Source: Wenzhouxiangella sp. 15190
GTDB lineage: Bacteria; Pseudomonadota; Gammaproteobacteria; Xanthomonadales; Wenzhouxiangellaceae
DNA length: 64,000 nt
Assembly (NCBI RefSeq): GCF_003417465.1
Contig: NZ_QVMV01000006.1
Coordinates: 1-64,000, forward strand
Direction: 5' to 3'
Numbering within the stretch: position 1 is the first letter of the stretch; every line of letters begins with the position of its first letter. The notes under the pieces were generated by a model. It ran no database searches. It was not told the DNA's origin and saw only the letters and a list, made by a program, of their open reading frames with translations. Below are positions 9,226 through 16,680 of this stretch, one piece after another. Position numbers and translations under genes: made by a program.

Positions 9226-9577
9226 TCCGGTCTCCGATGCCGACCGTTACCAGCGCATCTGGGACGTGGTGGCCGGCATTCCCCGGGGCTGCGTGCTCAA
9301 CTATGGGTCGGTTGCCCGCCTGGCCGGACTGCCGGGTCGGGCGCGCCTGGTCGGCATGGCGATCGGCCGTGCCCCGAAGAAGATGGCGCTGCCCTGGCAC
9401 CGCGTCGTCAACGCCCAGGGCAAGATCAGTTTCCCCGAAGGTAGCTCCAAGGGTGCTGAACAACGCCGGCGACTGGAAGAAGAGGGCGTGGAATTCGAGG
9501 ACGACAAGATCGACCTCGATCGCTTCAGCCCGGAACGGGCGCTGGACAGGATGCTTTGGGGACCGGGGAAGGAGTGA
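9185..9577 (+). CDS. Alkyltransferase-like (ATL) DNA-binding protein
   Basis: This 130-aa protein belongs to the O6-alkylguanine-DNA alkyltransferase fold, but the catalytic PCHRV is PWHRV with Trp at residue 71, the hallmark of ATL proteins. ATLs bind O6-alkylguanine lesions without repairing them and pass them to nucleotide excision repair. The helix-turn-helix segment GSVARLAGLPGRARLVGMA follows about residue 40. The GTG at 9185 has a GGGGA site at 9174-9178; an ATG at 9197 is an alternative. It overlaps trmJ and is followed by a repeat-filled gap. Confidence 0.88.
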   Translation: MSEPMNSQTNKKTDPVSDADRYQRIWDVVAGIPRGCVLNYGSVARLAGLPGRARLVGMAIGRAPKKMALPWHRVVNAQGKISFPEGSSKGAEQRRRLEEEGVEFEDDKIDLDRFSPERALDRMLWGPGKE

Positions 9578-9643
9578 CCTCGACAAGCCGCCATGGCGCC
9601 TGGCGGGGAGTGGCTTCGGTGAGGGTGGAGGTGATTGGGGTAA

Positions 9644-9842
9644 AGCACGAAATCCGAAGCACCAAATTCGAAACAAATTCGAAATTCGAATGACCGAAAC
9701 GCACCATGATCCAGGTGGTTGGCCGAGGGCGATGTAATGCCAATCGAGTCGGGCTTCAATAGGCCGCCGGTTGTTGTTTGGATCATTCGAACATTGGAAT
9801 TTCGAATTTGTTTGAGATTTGGTGCTTGAGCTTTGGAATTTT
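9644..9842. repeat. Heptad-repeat inverted element, AAATTCG family (H2)
   Basis: The left arm (9644-9700) and right arm (9777-9842) are imperfect inverted copies made of 7-bp related words such as AAATTCG, CACCAAA and GAAACAA. A 76-bp core lies between them. It fills most of the 282-bp gap between the ATL gene and the convergent mtfA-like gene. The same arm sequence recurs at 10701, 34395, 45233 and 62612. Confidence 0.8.
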
Positions 9843-9859
9843 ACAAGTTGGGTGATAGC

Positions 9860-10615
9860 TCATACGTCCCTGCCCCTGTAAAACGCCAACAGAAGCCTGA
9901 AAACCCCCGGCTCATGTTGCTCCAGCCAATCGGGGGCATCGAAGAAATACTCGCTGGTAACGGCGAAATACTCGGCGGGTGACTCGGCCGCGTAGGGGTC
10001 TATAGCGGGTTCTTCATCGAGGTCGAGCGTGTCGTTGAGTCGCTTGAAGGCGTCGGAGAAAGTGCTCGTCCAATCGGCCGGGTCCATCGAGCGATGCAGG
10101 GGCGGGAAGCCGTCCATGTCGCCGTTTCTCTGGTCGATCTGGTGGGCGAGTTCGTGGACGACCACGTCGAAGCCCTGGCCCTGGGCGGAGTCCATCACGT
10201 CGGCCATCGACAACACGACCGGCCCGCGCGCCCAGGCCTCGCCGGCACGCAGGTCGCGGCCGTGGCTGACCACGCCGGCTTCGTCCTCGATTTCTTCCTC
10301 GGCGATGAACTCATCGGGATAGAGGATGAAGGTGTGGAAGTCGCCGTAGGCGTCGATGCCCAGATCGAGGATCGGCCGGGCGGCGAGCATGGCGATGGCC
10401 AGGCAGTCGAGGTGTTCCGGTTCCATGCCCCCGGCGCCCAGAAACGTCTTGCCGGCCAGAATTTCCGCAGCCCGATGAAGCAGGCGCTCGACGGAGTCAC
10501 CCTCGATCGCCGCCAGAGCCGGGAAGTGGTCAATCACCGCCGCAATGTCTTCGCGCGACGGCATGGCCGCATCGACCTTGCGCTGCCAGCGTCGTTGGCG
10601 CAAATTGTGGAACAT
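9860..10615 (-). CDS. mtfA: MtfA-like zinc peptidase
   Basis: This 251-aa protein carries the gluzincin motif HELAHQID with H154, E155 and H158, and a downstream AESPAEYFAV segment that supplies the third ligand Glu. It matches the MtfA (YeeI) family. In E. coli MtfA binds the repressor Mlc, relieving repression of glucose PTS genes, and has aminopeptidase activity. Whether Mlc exists in this organism cannot be seen here. No signal peptide is evident, so it is cytosolic. Repeat arms of the same family lie on both sides (9644-9842 and 10701-10769). Confidence 0.85.
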   Translation of the reverse strand: MFHNLRQRRWQRKVDAAMPSREDIAAVIDHFPALAAIEGDSVERLLHRAAEILAGKTFLGAGGMEPEHLDCLAIAMLAARPILDLGIDAYGDFHTFILYPDEFIAEEEIEDEAGVVSHGRDLRAGEAWARGPVVLSMADVMDSAQGQGFDVVVHELAHQIDQRNGDMDGFPPLHRSMDPADWTSTFSDAFKRLNDTLDLDEEPAIDPYAAESPAEYFAVTSEYFFDAPDWLEQHEPGVFRLLLAFYRGRDV

Positions 10616-10700
10616 GCGAGAACTCGAGTGGTCGGCAGAGGTTCAATTATCAATCATTTTCCGGGCCGCTACAGGGAACTCAATGCACCGCTCGCAGGTG

Positions 10701-10769
10701 TTTGGGTCATTCGAACATTGAGATTTCGAATTTGTTTCGGATTTGAGATTTCGGATTTGGTGCTTCCGA
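10701..10769. repeat. Solitary AAATTCG-family heptad arm (H3)
   Basis: A single arm in the same orientation as the right arm of H2, with words such as TCATTCG, ATTTCGAA, TTTGTTTCGG and GGTGCTTC. I see no inverted partner between 10616 and 10700. It ends just before the possible dapE start codons. A reading frame that enters dapE from 10743 is repeat-derived. Confidence 0.7.
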
Positions 10770-10802
10770 CGAATGTCGGTCAATACTGTAAGCTTCACCC
10801 CC

Positions 10803-11987
10803 ATGGCGACTGCTCCCTCCCAAGCCGAACGCGATGCCGTGCTGGACCTGGCCCGCGAGCTGATCGCGCGCGAGTCGGTCACGCCCGAGGACGCCGGCTG
10901 CCAGCCGTTGATCGCCGAACGGCTCGAGCGGGCGGGGATGACGGTCGAGTCGTTCGATGTCGAAAGCGTGCGCAACCTGCTGGCGTATCACGGCAGCGGC
11001 TCGCCGCATTTGATGCTGGTCGGTCACACCGATGTCGTGCCGCCCGGCCCCGAGGCGAACTGGACTTCACCGCCGTTCGAACCCGAAGTTCGCGACGGTA
11101 TGCTCTACGGTCGGGGTGCGGCGGACATGAAGTCTTCCGTGGCCGCTTTCGTGGTGGCGCTCGAACGGTTCCTCGCAGACGTTCCGGACCATGCTGGAAC
11201 CATCTCCGTCTTGCTGACATCGGATGAAGAAGGTCCGGCGCGTCACGGCGTTCGTGCCGTGGTGCCGCGGCTCGAAGAACGCGGCCTGATGCCGGATGCC
11301 TGCCTGGTGGGCGAACCATCCAGTCGCGATCGACTGGGCGATGTAATTCGAATCGGGCGGCGGGGGTCGATCCAGGGGCGGCTGCGGGTTTACGGTACGC
11401 AGGGACACACCGCCTACGCCGATCCCGCGGAGAATCCGGTTCACCGCGCCGGACCGTTGCTGGCCGAGCTGGGCCGGCTGGACTTCGATGACGGCGACGA
11501 ATTTTTTCCAGCGACAAGGCTGCAGATTTCGAATGTACGTGCCGGCACCGGTGCGGACAACGTCACGCCTGGAGAACTCGAAATCTGGTTCAATCTGCGC
11601 AACAACCCGAACAGCGGGTCGGATGCACTGCAAAAGCGCTTGCGAAATCTCGTCGAGCGCTTCGACCCGGGACGCTGTGAACTGGATTGGCGCGTGTCCG
11701 GAGAGCCATTCGGGCCGGCAACCGGGCCGTTGCCCGAGGCGGTTCAAGCTGCCTGCGGTGAACTGCTGGGTATCGAGACGCAGCCGGATACCGGCGGCGG
11801 CACTTCCGACGGACGCTTCTTCGGTCCGCTCGGGATTCCGGTCGTCGAACTCGGCCCGGTCAATACCACCATCCACCAGGTCGATGAGCGCATTACCGTG
11901 GAAGACCTGGTCTTGCTGCCCGGGCTCTATCGGCGCATCATCGATTTGATGCTGGGTTCCGAAGGTGCCACATGCGCGTCATCCTGA
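10803..11987 (+). CDS. dapE: Succinyl-diaminopimelate desuccinylase
   Basis: This 394-aa M20-family di-zinc hydrolase converts N-succinyl-LL-diaminopimelate to LL-diaminopimelate for lysine and peptidoglycan synthesis. Visible motifs are MLVGHTDVVPPG (zinc ligand His and bridging Asp region), GRGAADMKSS, TSDEEGPA with the catalytic Glu pair, and the C-terminal GPVNTTIHQVDERI zinc ligand His. The start is uncertain: ATG 10803 fits family N termini, ATG 10773 is possible, and neither has a clear ribosome site because a repeat lies directly upstream. The 3' end overlaps ftsB by 16 bp. Confidence 0.93.
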   Translation: MATAPSQAERDAVLDLARELIARESVTPEDAGCQPLIAERLERAGMTVESFDVESVRNLLAYHGSGSPHLMLVGHTDVVPPGPEANWTSPPFEPEVRDGMLYGRGAADMKSSVAAFVVALERFLADVPDHAGTISVLLTSDEEGPARHGVRAVVPRLEERGLMPDACLVGEPSSRDRLGDVIRIGRRGSIQGRLRVYGTQGHTAYADPAENPVHRAGPLLAELGRLDFDDGDEFFPATRLQISNVRAGTGADNVTPGELEIWFNLRNNPNSGSDALQKRLRNLVERFDPGRCELDWRVSGEPFGPATGPLPEAVQAACGELLGIETQPDTGGGTSDGRFFGPLGIPVVELGPVNTTIHQVDERITVEDLVLLPGLYRRIIDLMLGSEGATCASS

Positions 11988-12256
11988 TCGTTCTGCTGGT
12001 GATTCTCGTCTTGCTGCAGGTGCAGCTTTGGCGGCAGTACAGTGAAGTGCAGACCCTGCACGAGCTGGTCGAACAGCAGCAGTCCGAGAACGAGGAACTC
12101 GAAAAGCGTAACGAGGCCCTGGCGGCCGAGGTGGAGGACCTGCGTGCGGGCCTGGATGCCATCGAGGAGCGCGCCCGCTCCGAGTTGGGCCTGATCCGCG
12201 AAGGGGAGGATTTCTTCCTGATCGTCGATCCGGAAGATGCCGAGCCCGAGAGCTAG
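11972..12256 (+). CDS. ftsB: Cell division protein FtsB
   Basis: This 94-aa bitopic membrane protein has a transmembrane helix at about residues 3-22 and then a coiled coil rich in Glu, Leu and Gln (about 25-65). It ends with the FtsB motif IEERARSELGLIREGE. FtsB works with FtsL and FtsQ in the divisome. ATG 11972 follows GAAGG at 11961-11965 and overlaps dapE. In most gammaproteobacteria ftsB sits between eno and ispD, so the link to dapE is a different neighbourhood. Confidence 0.88.
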   Translation: MRVILIVLLVILVLLQVQLWRQYSEVQTLHELVEQQQSENEELEKRNEALAAEVEDLRAGLDAIEERARSELGLIREGEDFFLIVDPEDAEPES

Positions 12257-12269
12257 AACTCAAAGCCGG

Positions 12270-13145
12270 ATGCAGACTTATCGTTTTGCCAAGCTGATCT
12301 TTACGGCCGAGGACGGTCGGCTCCGCCACGAACGCGAAGAACTCGAAACCAATCTGCGGCCCCAGGCCGCACGCTTGCTCCAGCACCTGCTCGACAACGC
12401 CGGCGAGGTCGTGCCACGCGAGCGTTTGTTCGAGGTCATCTGGGGTGACGAGACCGTGGTCGATTTCGAGTCGGGGCTGGCAGCACTGCTACGCGAGCTG
12501 CGCCAGGCTATCCGCTCCGTCGCCGGGCCAGGGGACCTCATCGAGACCGTGCCGCGCCGGGGCTATCGACTCAATGCCGAGATTGACCAACACGCCGGTG
12601 GGCGGCAGAACGCGCGGCGATGGCGGCTGGCCATGCTGCTTGCCGCGTTGCTTCCAGTGCTCGTCGGTACCGGTTACGGCGTCTGGCTGGCGCGCGATAG
12701 CTCGGACGTACATCAGCCGGCCGTGTTCAGCCTCGCCATTCTGCCTTTCGATGACTATGAAAAGCCGGCCGATCTTCCAGATCATGTCGGGCTGCTGATT
12801 GCGGATACACTTCTGGCCGAGTTGTTGACCCGGCCGACCAAAGGCCTCCAGATGCTCGGGCGCACCAGCTTGCGGCCCTATCTTGACCGGAATGATGTCG
12901 TCTCGGCCGTGGCCGACGATCTTGGCGTCGATCTGCTGATCGAGGGATCCGTGTCCGGCCGGGAAGGAGGTGAATGGCGTGCAGAGCTGCGCTTGCTGGA
13001 TGTACCCCCCGGACGAGTGATCTGGTCGACGACAGCCGGAAGCGGGGCGGATGAAAAGCCGGAAGTTCGCGCAGTGGCAGCCGCTATGGCCGATGAACTG
13101 GCGAAAGCCTGGCCTGAGATTCGTCGGCAACTGAGCAGCGACTAG
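12270..13145 (+). CDS. CadC-like winged-helix regulator with TolB-type C-terminal domain
   Basis: This 291-aa membrane-bound regulator begins with an OmpR/CadC-type winged helix (about 1-105), with recognition segment ESGLAALLRELRQAI and wing ETVPRRGYRL. A single transmembrane helix lies near 118-137. The outer part starts FSLAILPFDDY and resembles the FlgO/TolB N-terminal domain common in such regulators. ATG 12270 was chosen because the upstream extension overlaps ftsB. The target is unknown; the secreted protein gene 140 bp downstream is a candidate. Confidence 0.82.
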   Translation: MQTYRFAKLIFTAEDGRLRHEREELETNLRPQAARLLQHLLDNAGEVVPRERLFEVIWGDETVVDFESGLAALLRELRQAIRSVAGPGDLIETVPRRGYRLNAEIDQHAGGRQNARRWRLAMLLAALLPVLVGTGYGVWLARDSSDVHQPAVFSLAILPFDDYEKPADLPDHVGLLIADTLLAELLTRPTKGLQMLGRTSLRPYLDRNDVVSAVADDLGVDLLIEGSVSGREGGEWRAELRLLDVPPGRVIWSTTAGSGADEKPEVRAVAAAMADELAKAWPEIRRQLSSD

Positions 13146-13284
13146 TCAATTCATTGAATTTTCGGATCTTCTTCGGATTTCAGGAAAATTTCAGGGTAAT
13201 TGCAGGGTGGATCCATGGCATGTGAGTCGGCGCAGGCTCATTGTAAGGGCACACTCAATGCTACGGCTCAACGAGGAGATCGTT

Positions 13285-13710
13285 ATGAAGGAACGCAGAT
13301 TAATTCTCATTCTGGCAGGGTGCTTGATCGCGCTCTCGGCATTGCCCGCACTGGCGGACTCGCCCTTTACGCAACCCGGTCCCGAATCGGGGATGGTTGT
13401 CGGCACGCCGGGACGGCCGGCAAATAATATCTACCCGGTCAGGGTCGTCGAGATTGACGGCCAGAACATCAGTCCGCGCGAGGTGATGTGGCTCAAGCCG
13501 GGCAAGTATACGTTTACCGTTTCCGCCCTGGTCCGTAACCCGCCCGGTCTCAGCGCCATGCGCGGGCGCGTTCGCACGCAGGAAGGCATGAACGAGATCG
13601 AGGTCGTGGTCGAGGCCGGCAAGGCCTACTACATCGGTGCCCATTACGAAGGCAGGGAACGCGACAAGCCCTATAACCTGGTGGTCTATCGCGTCGAGGA
13701 GCAGGAGTGA
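13285..13710 (+). CDS. Small secreted protein of unknown function
   Basis: This 141-aa protein has a clear signal peptide (MKERRLILILAGCLIALSAL followed by PALA, likely cut before DSPF). The mature part of about 118 aa is predicted beta-rich, with an EIDGQ...LKPGKYTFTV segment resembling PEGA-type folds and a later VVEAGKAYYIGAHYEG segment. I do not recognise a family. ATG 13285 follows GAGGAG at 13273-13278. Its stop overlaps the truD start by 4 bp (GTGA), so the two are translationally coupled. That coupling of an exported protein with a tRNA enzyme is odd. Confidence 0.75.
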   Translation: MKERRLILILAGCLIALSALPALADSPFTQPGPESGMVVGTPGRPANNIYPVRVVEIDGQNISPREVMWLKPGKYTFTVSALVRNPPGLSAMRGRVRTQEGMNEIEVVVEAGKAYYIGAHYEGRERDKPYNLVVYRVEEQE

Positions 13711-14741
13711 GCGAGGAAGACAGTCCCCAACCCGGGTTTGCCTGGGGCGGGCCGCTCGCCACCGGGCAAATCCGGGTCGAACCCGAGGATTTCGTGGTCA
13801 GCGAGGAGCTTGGACACCAGCCGGACGGCGAGGGCGAGCATCTCTGGCTGTGGGTGATCAAGCGCGAGCGCAATACCGTGGATGTGGCCGCCGACCTGGC
13901 GCGTGCCGCCGGCGTGCATATCCGTCAGGTCGGTTTTGCCGGCCTCAAGGATCGTAATGCGGTTACCCGGCAGTACTTCTCCATCCATCTTCCGGGGACG
14001 GACTCGCCGGACTGGAGCGCGTGGTCGATTCACGGCGTCACCATCGAGTCGGCCTCGCGCAGTTCTCGCAAGATCAAGCGCGGGCGCCTGCGCGGCAATC
14101 GCTTCGAACTCATCGTGCGGGACGTGGACGGCGACCGGGCGGCGCTCGAGCAGCGGCTGATCGCTGCGCGAGATCACGGTGTTCCCAACGGTTTCGGTGA
14201 ACAGCGTTTCGGCGGCAACAATATTGCCCGGGCCAGGGCGCTTTTTCGTGGGGAACTGCGCCGCAAGCCGTCAAAGATCAAGCGTGGTTTCTATCTTTCA
14301 GCGGCGCGCAGCCTGGTGTTCAACCACGTGCTGATCGAGCGCCTGCGCCGCGGCGACTGGAACCGGTTGATCGACGGCGACCTGGCGATGCTCGACGGCA
14401 GCCGTTCCTTCTTTGAAGCCGACGCGGATGATCCCGAGCAGGTGCGTCGTTGCGCCGAGCTCGATATCCATCCTTCCGGCCCGCTATCCGGCCAGGGTGA
14501 CAGTCCGGCAGGCGGAGAGGCGGCCGAGCTCGAGAACCGAATGTTCGACGCCCACCACGAACTGGTGGAGGGGCTGGCGAAGTTCGGTATGAAGCAGGAG
14601 CGCCGCCCGTTGAGGATGCGCGTCGGTGAGCTTGAGTGGGATTTCCTCGACGACCGAACCCTGAAGCTTGCCTTCTCGCTGGGCACTGGCAGCTACGCGA
14701 CGTCGGTACTGCGGGAGCTGGTCGACTACGACTCGGGCTGA
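13707..14741 (+). CDS. truD: tRNA pseudouridine(13) synthase TruD
   Basis: This 344-aa enzyme makes pseudouridine 13 in tRNA-Glu and others. The catalytic motif VGFAGLKDRNAVTRQYFS carries the essential Asp near residue 80, and PNGFGEQRFGG follows near 160. The TRUD insertion domain occupies the middle third. The GTG start overlaps the upstream stop and is preceded by GCAGGA. In many gammaproteobacteria truD lies with ispD-ispF-surE, which are not present here. Confidence 0.93.
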   Translation: MSEEDSPQPGFAWGGPLATGQIRVEPEDFVVSEELGHQPDGEGEHLWLWVIKRERNTVDVAADLARAAGVHIRQVGFAGLKDRNAVTRQYFSIHLPGTDSPDWSAWSIHGVTIESASRSSRKIKRGRLRGNRFELIVRDVDGDRAALEQRLIAARDHGVPNGFGEQRFGGNNIARARALFRGELRRKPSKIKRGFYLSAARSLVFNHVLIERLRRGDWNRLIDGDLAMLDGSRSFFEADADDPEQVRRCAELDIHPSGPLSGQGDSPAGGEAAELENRMFDAHHELVEGLAKFGMKQERRPLRMRVGELEWDFLDDRTLKLAFSLGTGSYATSVLRELVDYDSG

Positions 14742-14745
14742 TGGG

Positions 14746-14900
14746 CACCGTAGGTCGGGATCACATCCCCGACGGACGAGGCCTGTATACCCCCACTGGG
14801 GCGCTATGCGTGTTCGTGGGTCGAAAGTGGGAAACACATGAGCGCCGAGTGTGGGTGGACGAAATGTCGTCCGTCGGGGATGTGACCCCGACCTACGGTG
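14746..14900. repeat. REP-like 155-nt hairpin, GTAGGTCGGG family (R1)
   Basis: Left arm 14746-14779 and right arm 14867-14900 are inverted copies of 34 bp with one mismatch, containing GTAGGTCGGG and ATCCCCGACGGACGA. The 87-bp core between them is itself partly self-complementary (GGGGCGCT near 14798 against AGCGCC near 14841), so the whole unit can form one long hairpin. It lies between the convergent truD and FHA genes, where it may end transcription from both sides. A single arm recurs at 16624. Confidence 0.85.
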
Positions 14901-14919
14901 TCTTCGATACAGGTCGTCG

Positions 14920-15327
14920 TTACCCCATCAACGAGGGCCAATAGATATACGCCGCGGCCGCAATGCTGCCGGCGGCTATCACGCCCAGCGAAATCCACAA
15001 CCACGCCCGGCTCTTGCGGGGTTCGGCTTCCTTGAGAACGCTGGGGGGACGCAAGCCCGGTGCCTGCAGCACGAAGCGGTATTCGCCCAGGCGGATCTCG
15101 TCGCCGGACTTCAGTGGCCGGCGCTGTGCCGGCTCGCCGTTGACCCAGGCTTTCCCGGCCGGTTCCAGCATCAGGGTCTCGCCGTCGTAGACGATCCGGG
15201 CGTGGCGCTCCATCAGGCCGTCCAGGCTGATATCGGCGTCCTTCGCCGAGCCGATGGCGGTGTCTTCGACGAGCGGAAAGTTCTGTCCGGTAATCGACCC
15301 GGAGGCGGCTTTCAGGCGAAATTGCAT
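14920..15327 (-). CDS. FHA-domain protein with C-terminal membrane anchor
   Basis: This 135-aa protein has an FHA (phosphothreonine-binding) domain at about residues 1-90, with DTAIGSAKDADISLDG and GLMERHARIVYDG containing the conserved Gly, Ser/His and Asn-region contacts. A transmembrane helix of about 20 residues lies near the C terminus (WLWISLGVIAAGSIAAAAYI). This would place the FHA domain in the cytoplasm on a tail anchor. ATG 15327 has GAGG upstream; an upstream TTG is less likely. No kinase or phosphatase is nearby, so its partner is unknown. Confidence 0.82.
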   Translation of the reverse strand: MQFRLKAASGSITGQNFPLVEDTAIGSAKDADISLDGLMERHARIVYDGETLMLEPAGKAWVNGEPAQRRPLKSGDEIRLGEYRFVLQAPGLRPPSVLKEAEPRKSRAWLWISLGVIAAGSIAAAAYIYWPSLMG

Positions 15328-15429
15328 CGGTGCCTCGGCATTCAAATCTGGTGGTTATTCTAGCGCTCTGGGAGAGGGTTCACGCCAAGGCGTAAGGCCT
15401 GACGGGATTTCGGAACAGCACGCGGCTGG

Positions 15430-16578
15430 CTACACGTGGTCGAGCGCTGTCGAGAGGTCCTCGATCAGGTCGTCGACGTCCTCGATGCCCACCGACAGGC
15501 GGATCAGGGTGTCGGTGATGCCGAGCTTGTCGCGGTTCTCCTTCGGAACCGACCCGTGGGTCATGATGGCCGGGTGGTTAACCAATGACTCGACACCGCC
15601 CAGCGACTCGGCCAGGGCGAACAGGTGCGTGTTCTCCAGGAATCGCCGGGCGCGCTCGAGGTCGCCACCAATGTCGAAGCTGACCATGCCGCCGAACCCA
15701 CGCATCTGCTTTTCGGCCAGGGCCTTTTGCGGGTGGCTGTCGAGACCGGGATAGATGACCTTTTCGACCTTGGGGTGCTCGCTCAGCCACTCGGCGATAC
15801 GGCCGGCGTTCTCGCAGTGCGCCTTCATGCGCAGCGCCAGGGTCTTGACCCCGCGCATCACCAAGAAGGAATCGAACGGTCCCTGCACGCCGCCGGCTGA
15901 GTTCTGGATGAAGGCGATCTCCTCGGCCAGCTTGTCGTCCTTGACGACGACGGCACCGCCGACCATGTCGGAGTGGCCATTGAGGTACTTGGTGACCGAG
16001 TGCACCACGATATCGGCGCCGAGTGCGATCGGCTGCTGCAGCATGGGGGTGGCAAAGGTGTTGTCGACGACCAGCAGCGCTCCGGTTTCGCGAGCCAGTT
16101 CGGCCATTGCGGCGATGTCGACCAACTGCAGCATCGGGTTGGTGGGCGTTTCGACCCAGATTATCTTCGTCTTTTGGGTGATCGCCGCGCGCGCGGCGTC
16201 GGTATCGGCCAGGTCGGCAAAACTGAATTCGAGCCCGGAGGAACGGCGGCGCACACGCTCGAACAACCGCCATGTGCCGCCGTAAAGGTCGTGCATGGCC
16301 AGTACGTGGTCACCCGGCTCGAGCAGATGCATGAGCGCGTCGGTCGCGGCCATGCCCGAGGCGAAGGCAAAACCATGGCTGCCGCCTTCCAGATCGGCGA
16401 CGCAAGCTTCCCAGGCCTTTCGCGTGGGATTGTGCGTGCGCGAGTACTCGAAGCCCTGGTGGTCACCCGGGCTCTTCTGAACATAGGTCGAAGTGGTGTA
16501 GATCGGGGTCATGATGGCCCCGGTCGAGGGGTCCGGTGACTGGCCGGCGTGGATGACGCGTGTGGCTAGTTTGCTCAT
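15430..16578 (-). CDS. Cystathionine gamma-lyase / gamma-synthase (Cys/Met PLP family)
   Basis: This 382-aa enzyme of the cystathionine PLP family has the Schiff-base lysine K197 in HSVTKYLNGHSD, the phosphate-binding ASGMAATD near 73-80 and the PLP-stacking Tyr of MHDLYGG near 99. Gamma-lyase and gamma-synthase are hard to separate by sequence alone. The neighbour encodes cystathionine beta-synthase, which favours cystathionine gamma-lyase and reverse transsulfuration (homocysteine to cysteine). It is downstream of that gene on the same strand across a 102-bp gap with a REP-like arm. Confidence 0.9.
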   Translation of the reverse strand: MSKLATRVIHAGQSPDPSTGAIMTPIYTTSTYVQKSPGDHQGFEYSRTHNPTRKAWEACVADLEGGSHGFAFASGMAATDALMHLLEPGDHVLAMHDLYGGTWRLFERVRRRSSGLEFSFADLADTDAARAAITQKTKIIWVETPTNPMLQLVDIAAMAELARETGALLVVDNTFATPMLQQPIALGADIVVHSVTKYLNGHSDMVGGAVVVKDDKLAEEIAFIQNSAGGVQGPFDSFLVMRGVKTLALRMKAHCENAGRIAEWLSEHPKVEKVIYPGLDSHPQKALAEKQMRGFGGMVSFDIGGDLERARRFLENTHLFALAESLGGVESLVNHPAIMTHGSVPKENRDKLGITDTLIRLSVGIEDVDDLIEDLSTALDHV

Positions 16579-16623
16579 GTTCGTTGCTCGTTGGTTGACT
16601 TGTTCGTTGCTTTGTCGAGGCCT

Positions 16624-16657
16624 GCGTAGGTCGGGGTAACATCCCCGACGGACGACT
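16624..16657. repeat. Solitary arm of the GTAGGTCGGG REP-like family
   Basis: This 34-bp copy matches the left arm of the hairpin at 14746 (GTAGGTCGGG...ATCCCCGACGGACGA) in the same orientation. It is itself a small palindrome (GTCGGGG ... CCCCGAC), so even a single arm forms a hairpin. It lies between the gamma-lyase and beta-synthase genes. Confidence 0.8.
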
Positions 16658-16680
16658 GCGCAGGTAGTATGCTAGGTCGT

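Noticed and set aside
9236-9737. Open frames translating the AAATTCG repeat (peptides such as RIWCFGFR)
   Set aside because: They arise because the repeat has no stops in some frames. There is no start context, and the same peptide appears at every copy.
9644-9842. Insertion-sequence ends
   Set aside because: No transposase frame lies between the arms and no target-site duplication can be recognised around the element.
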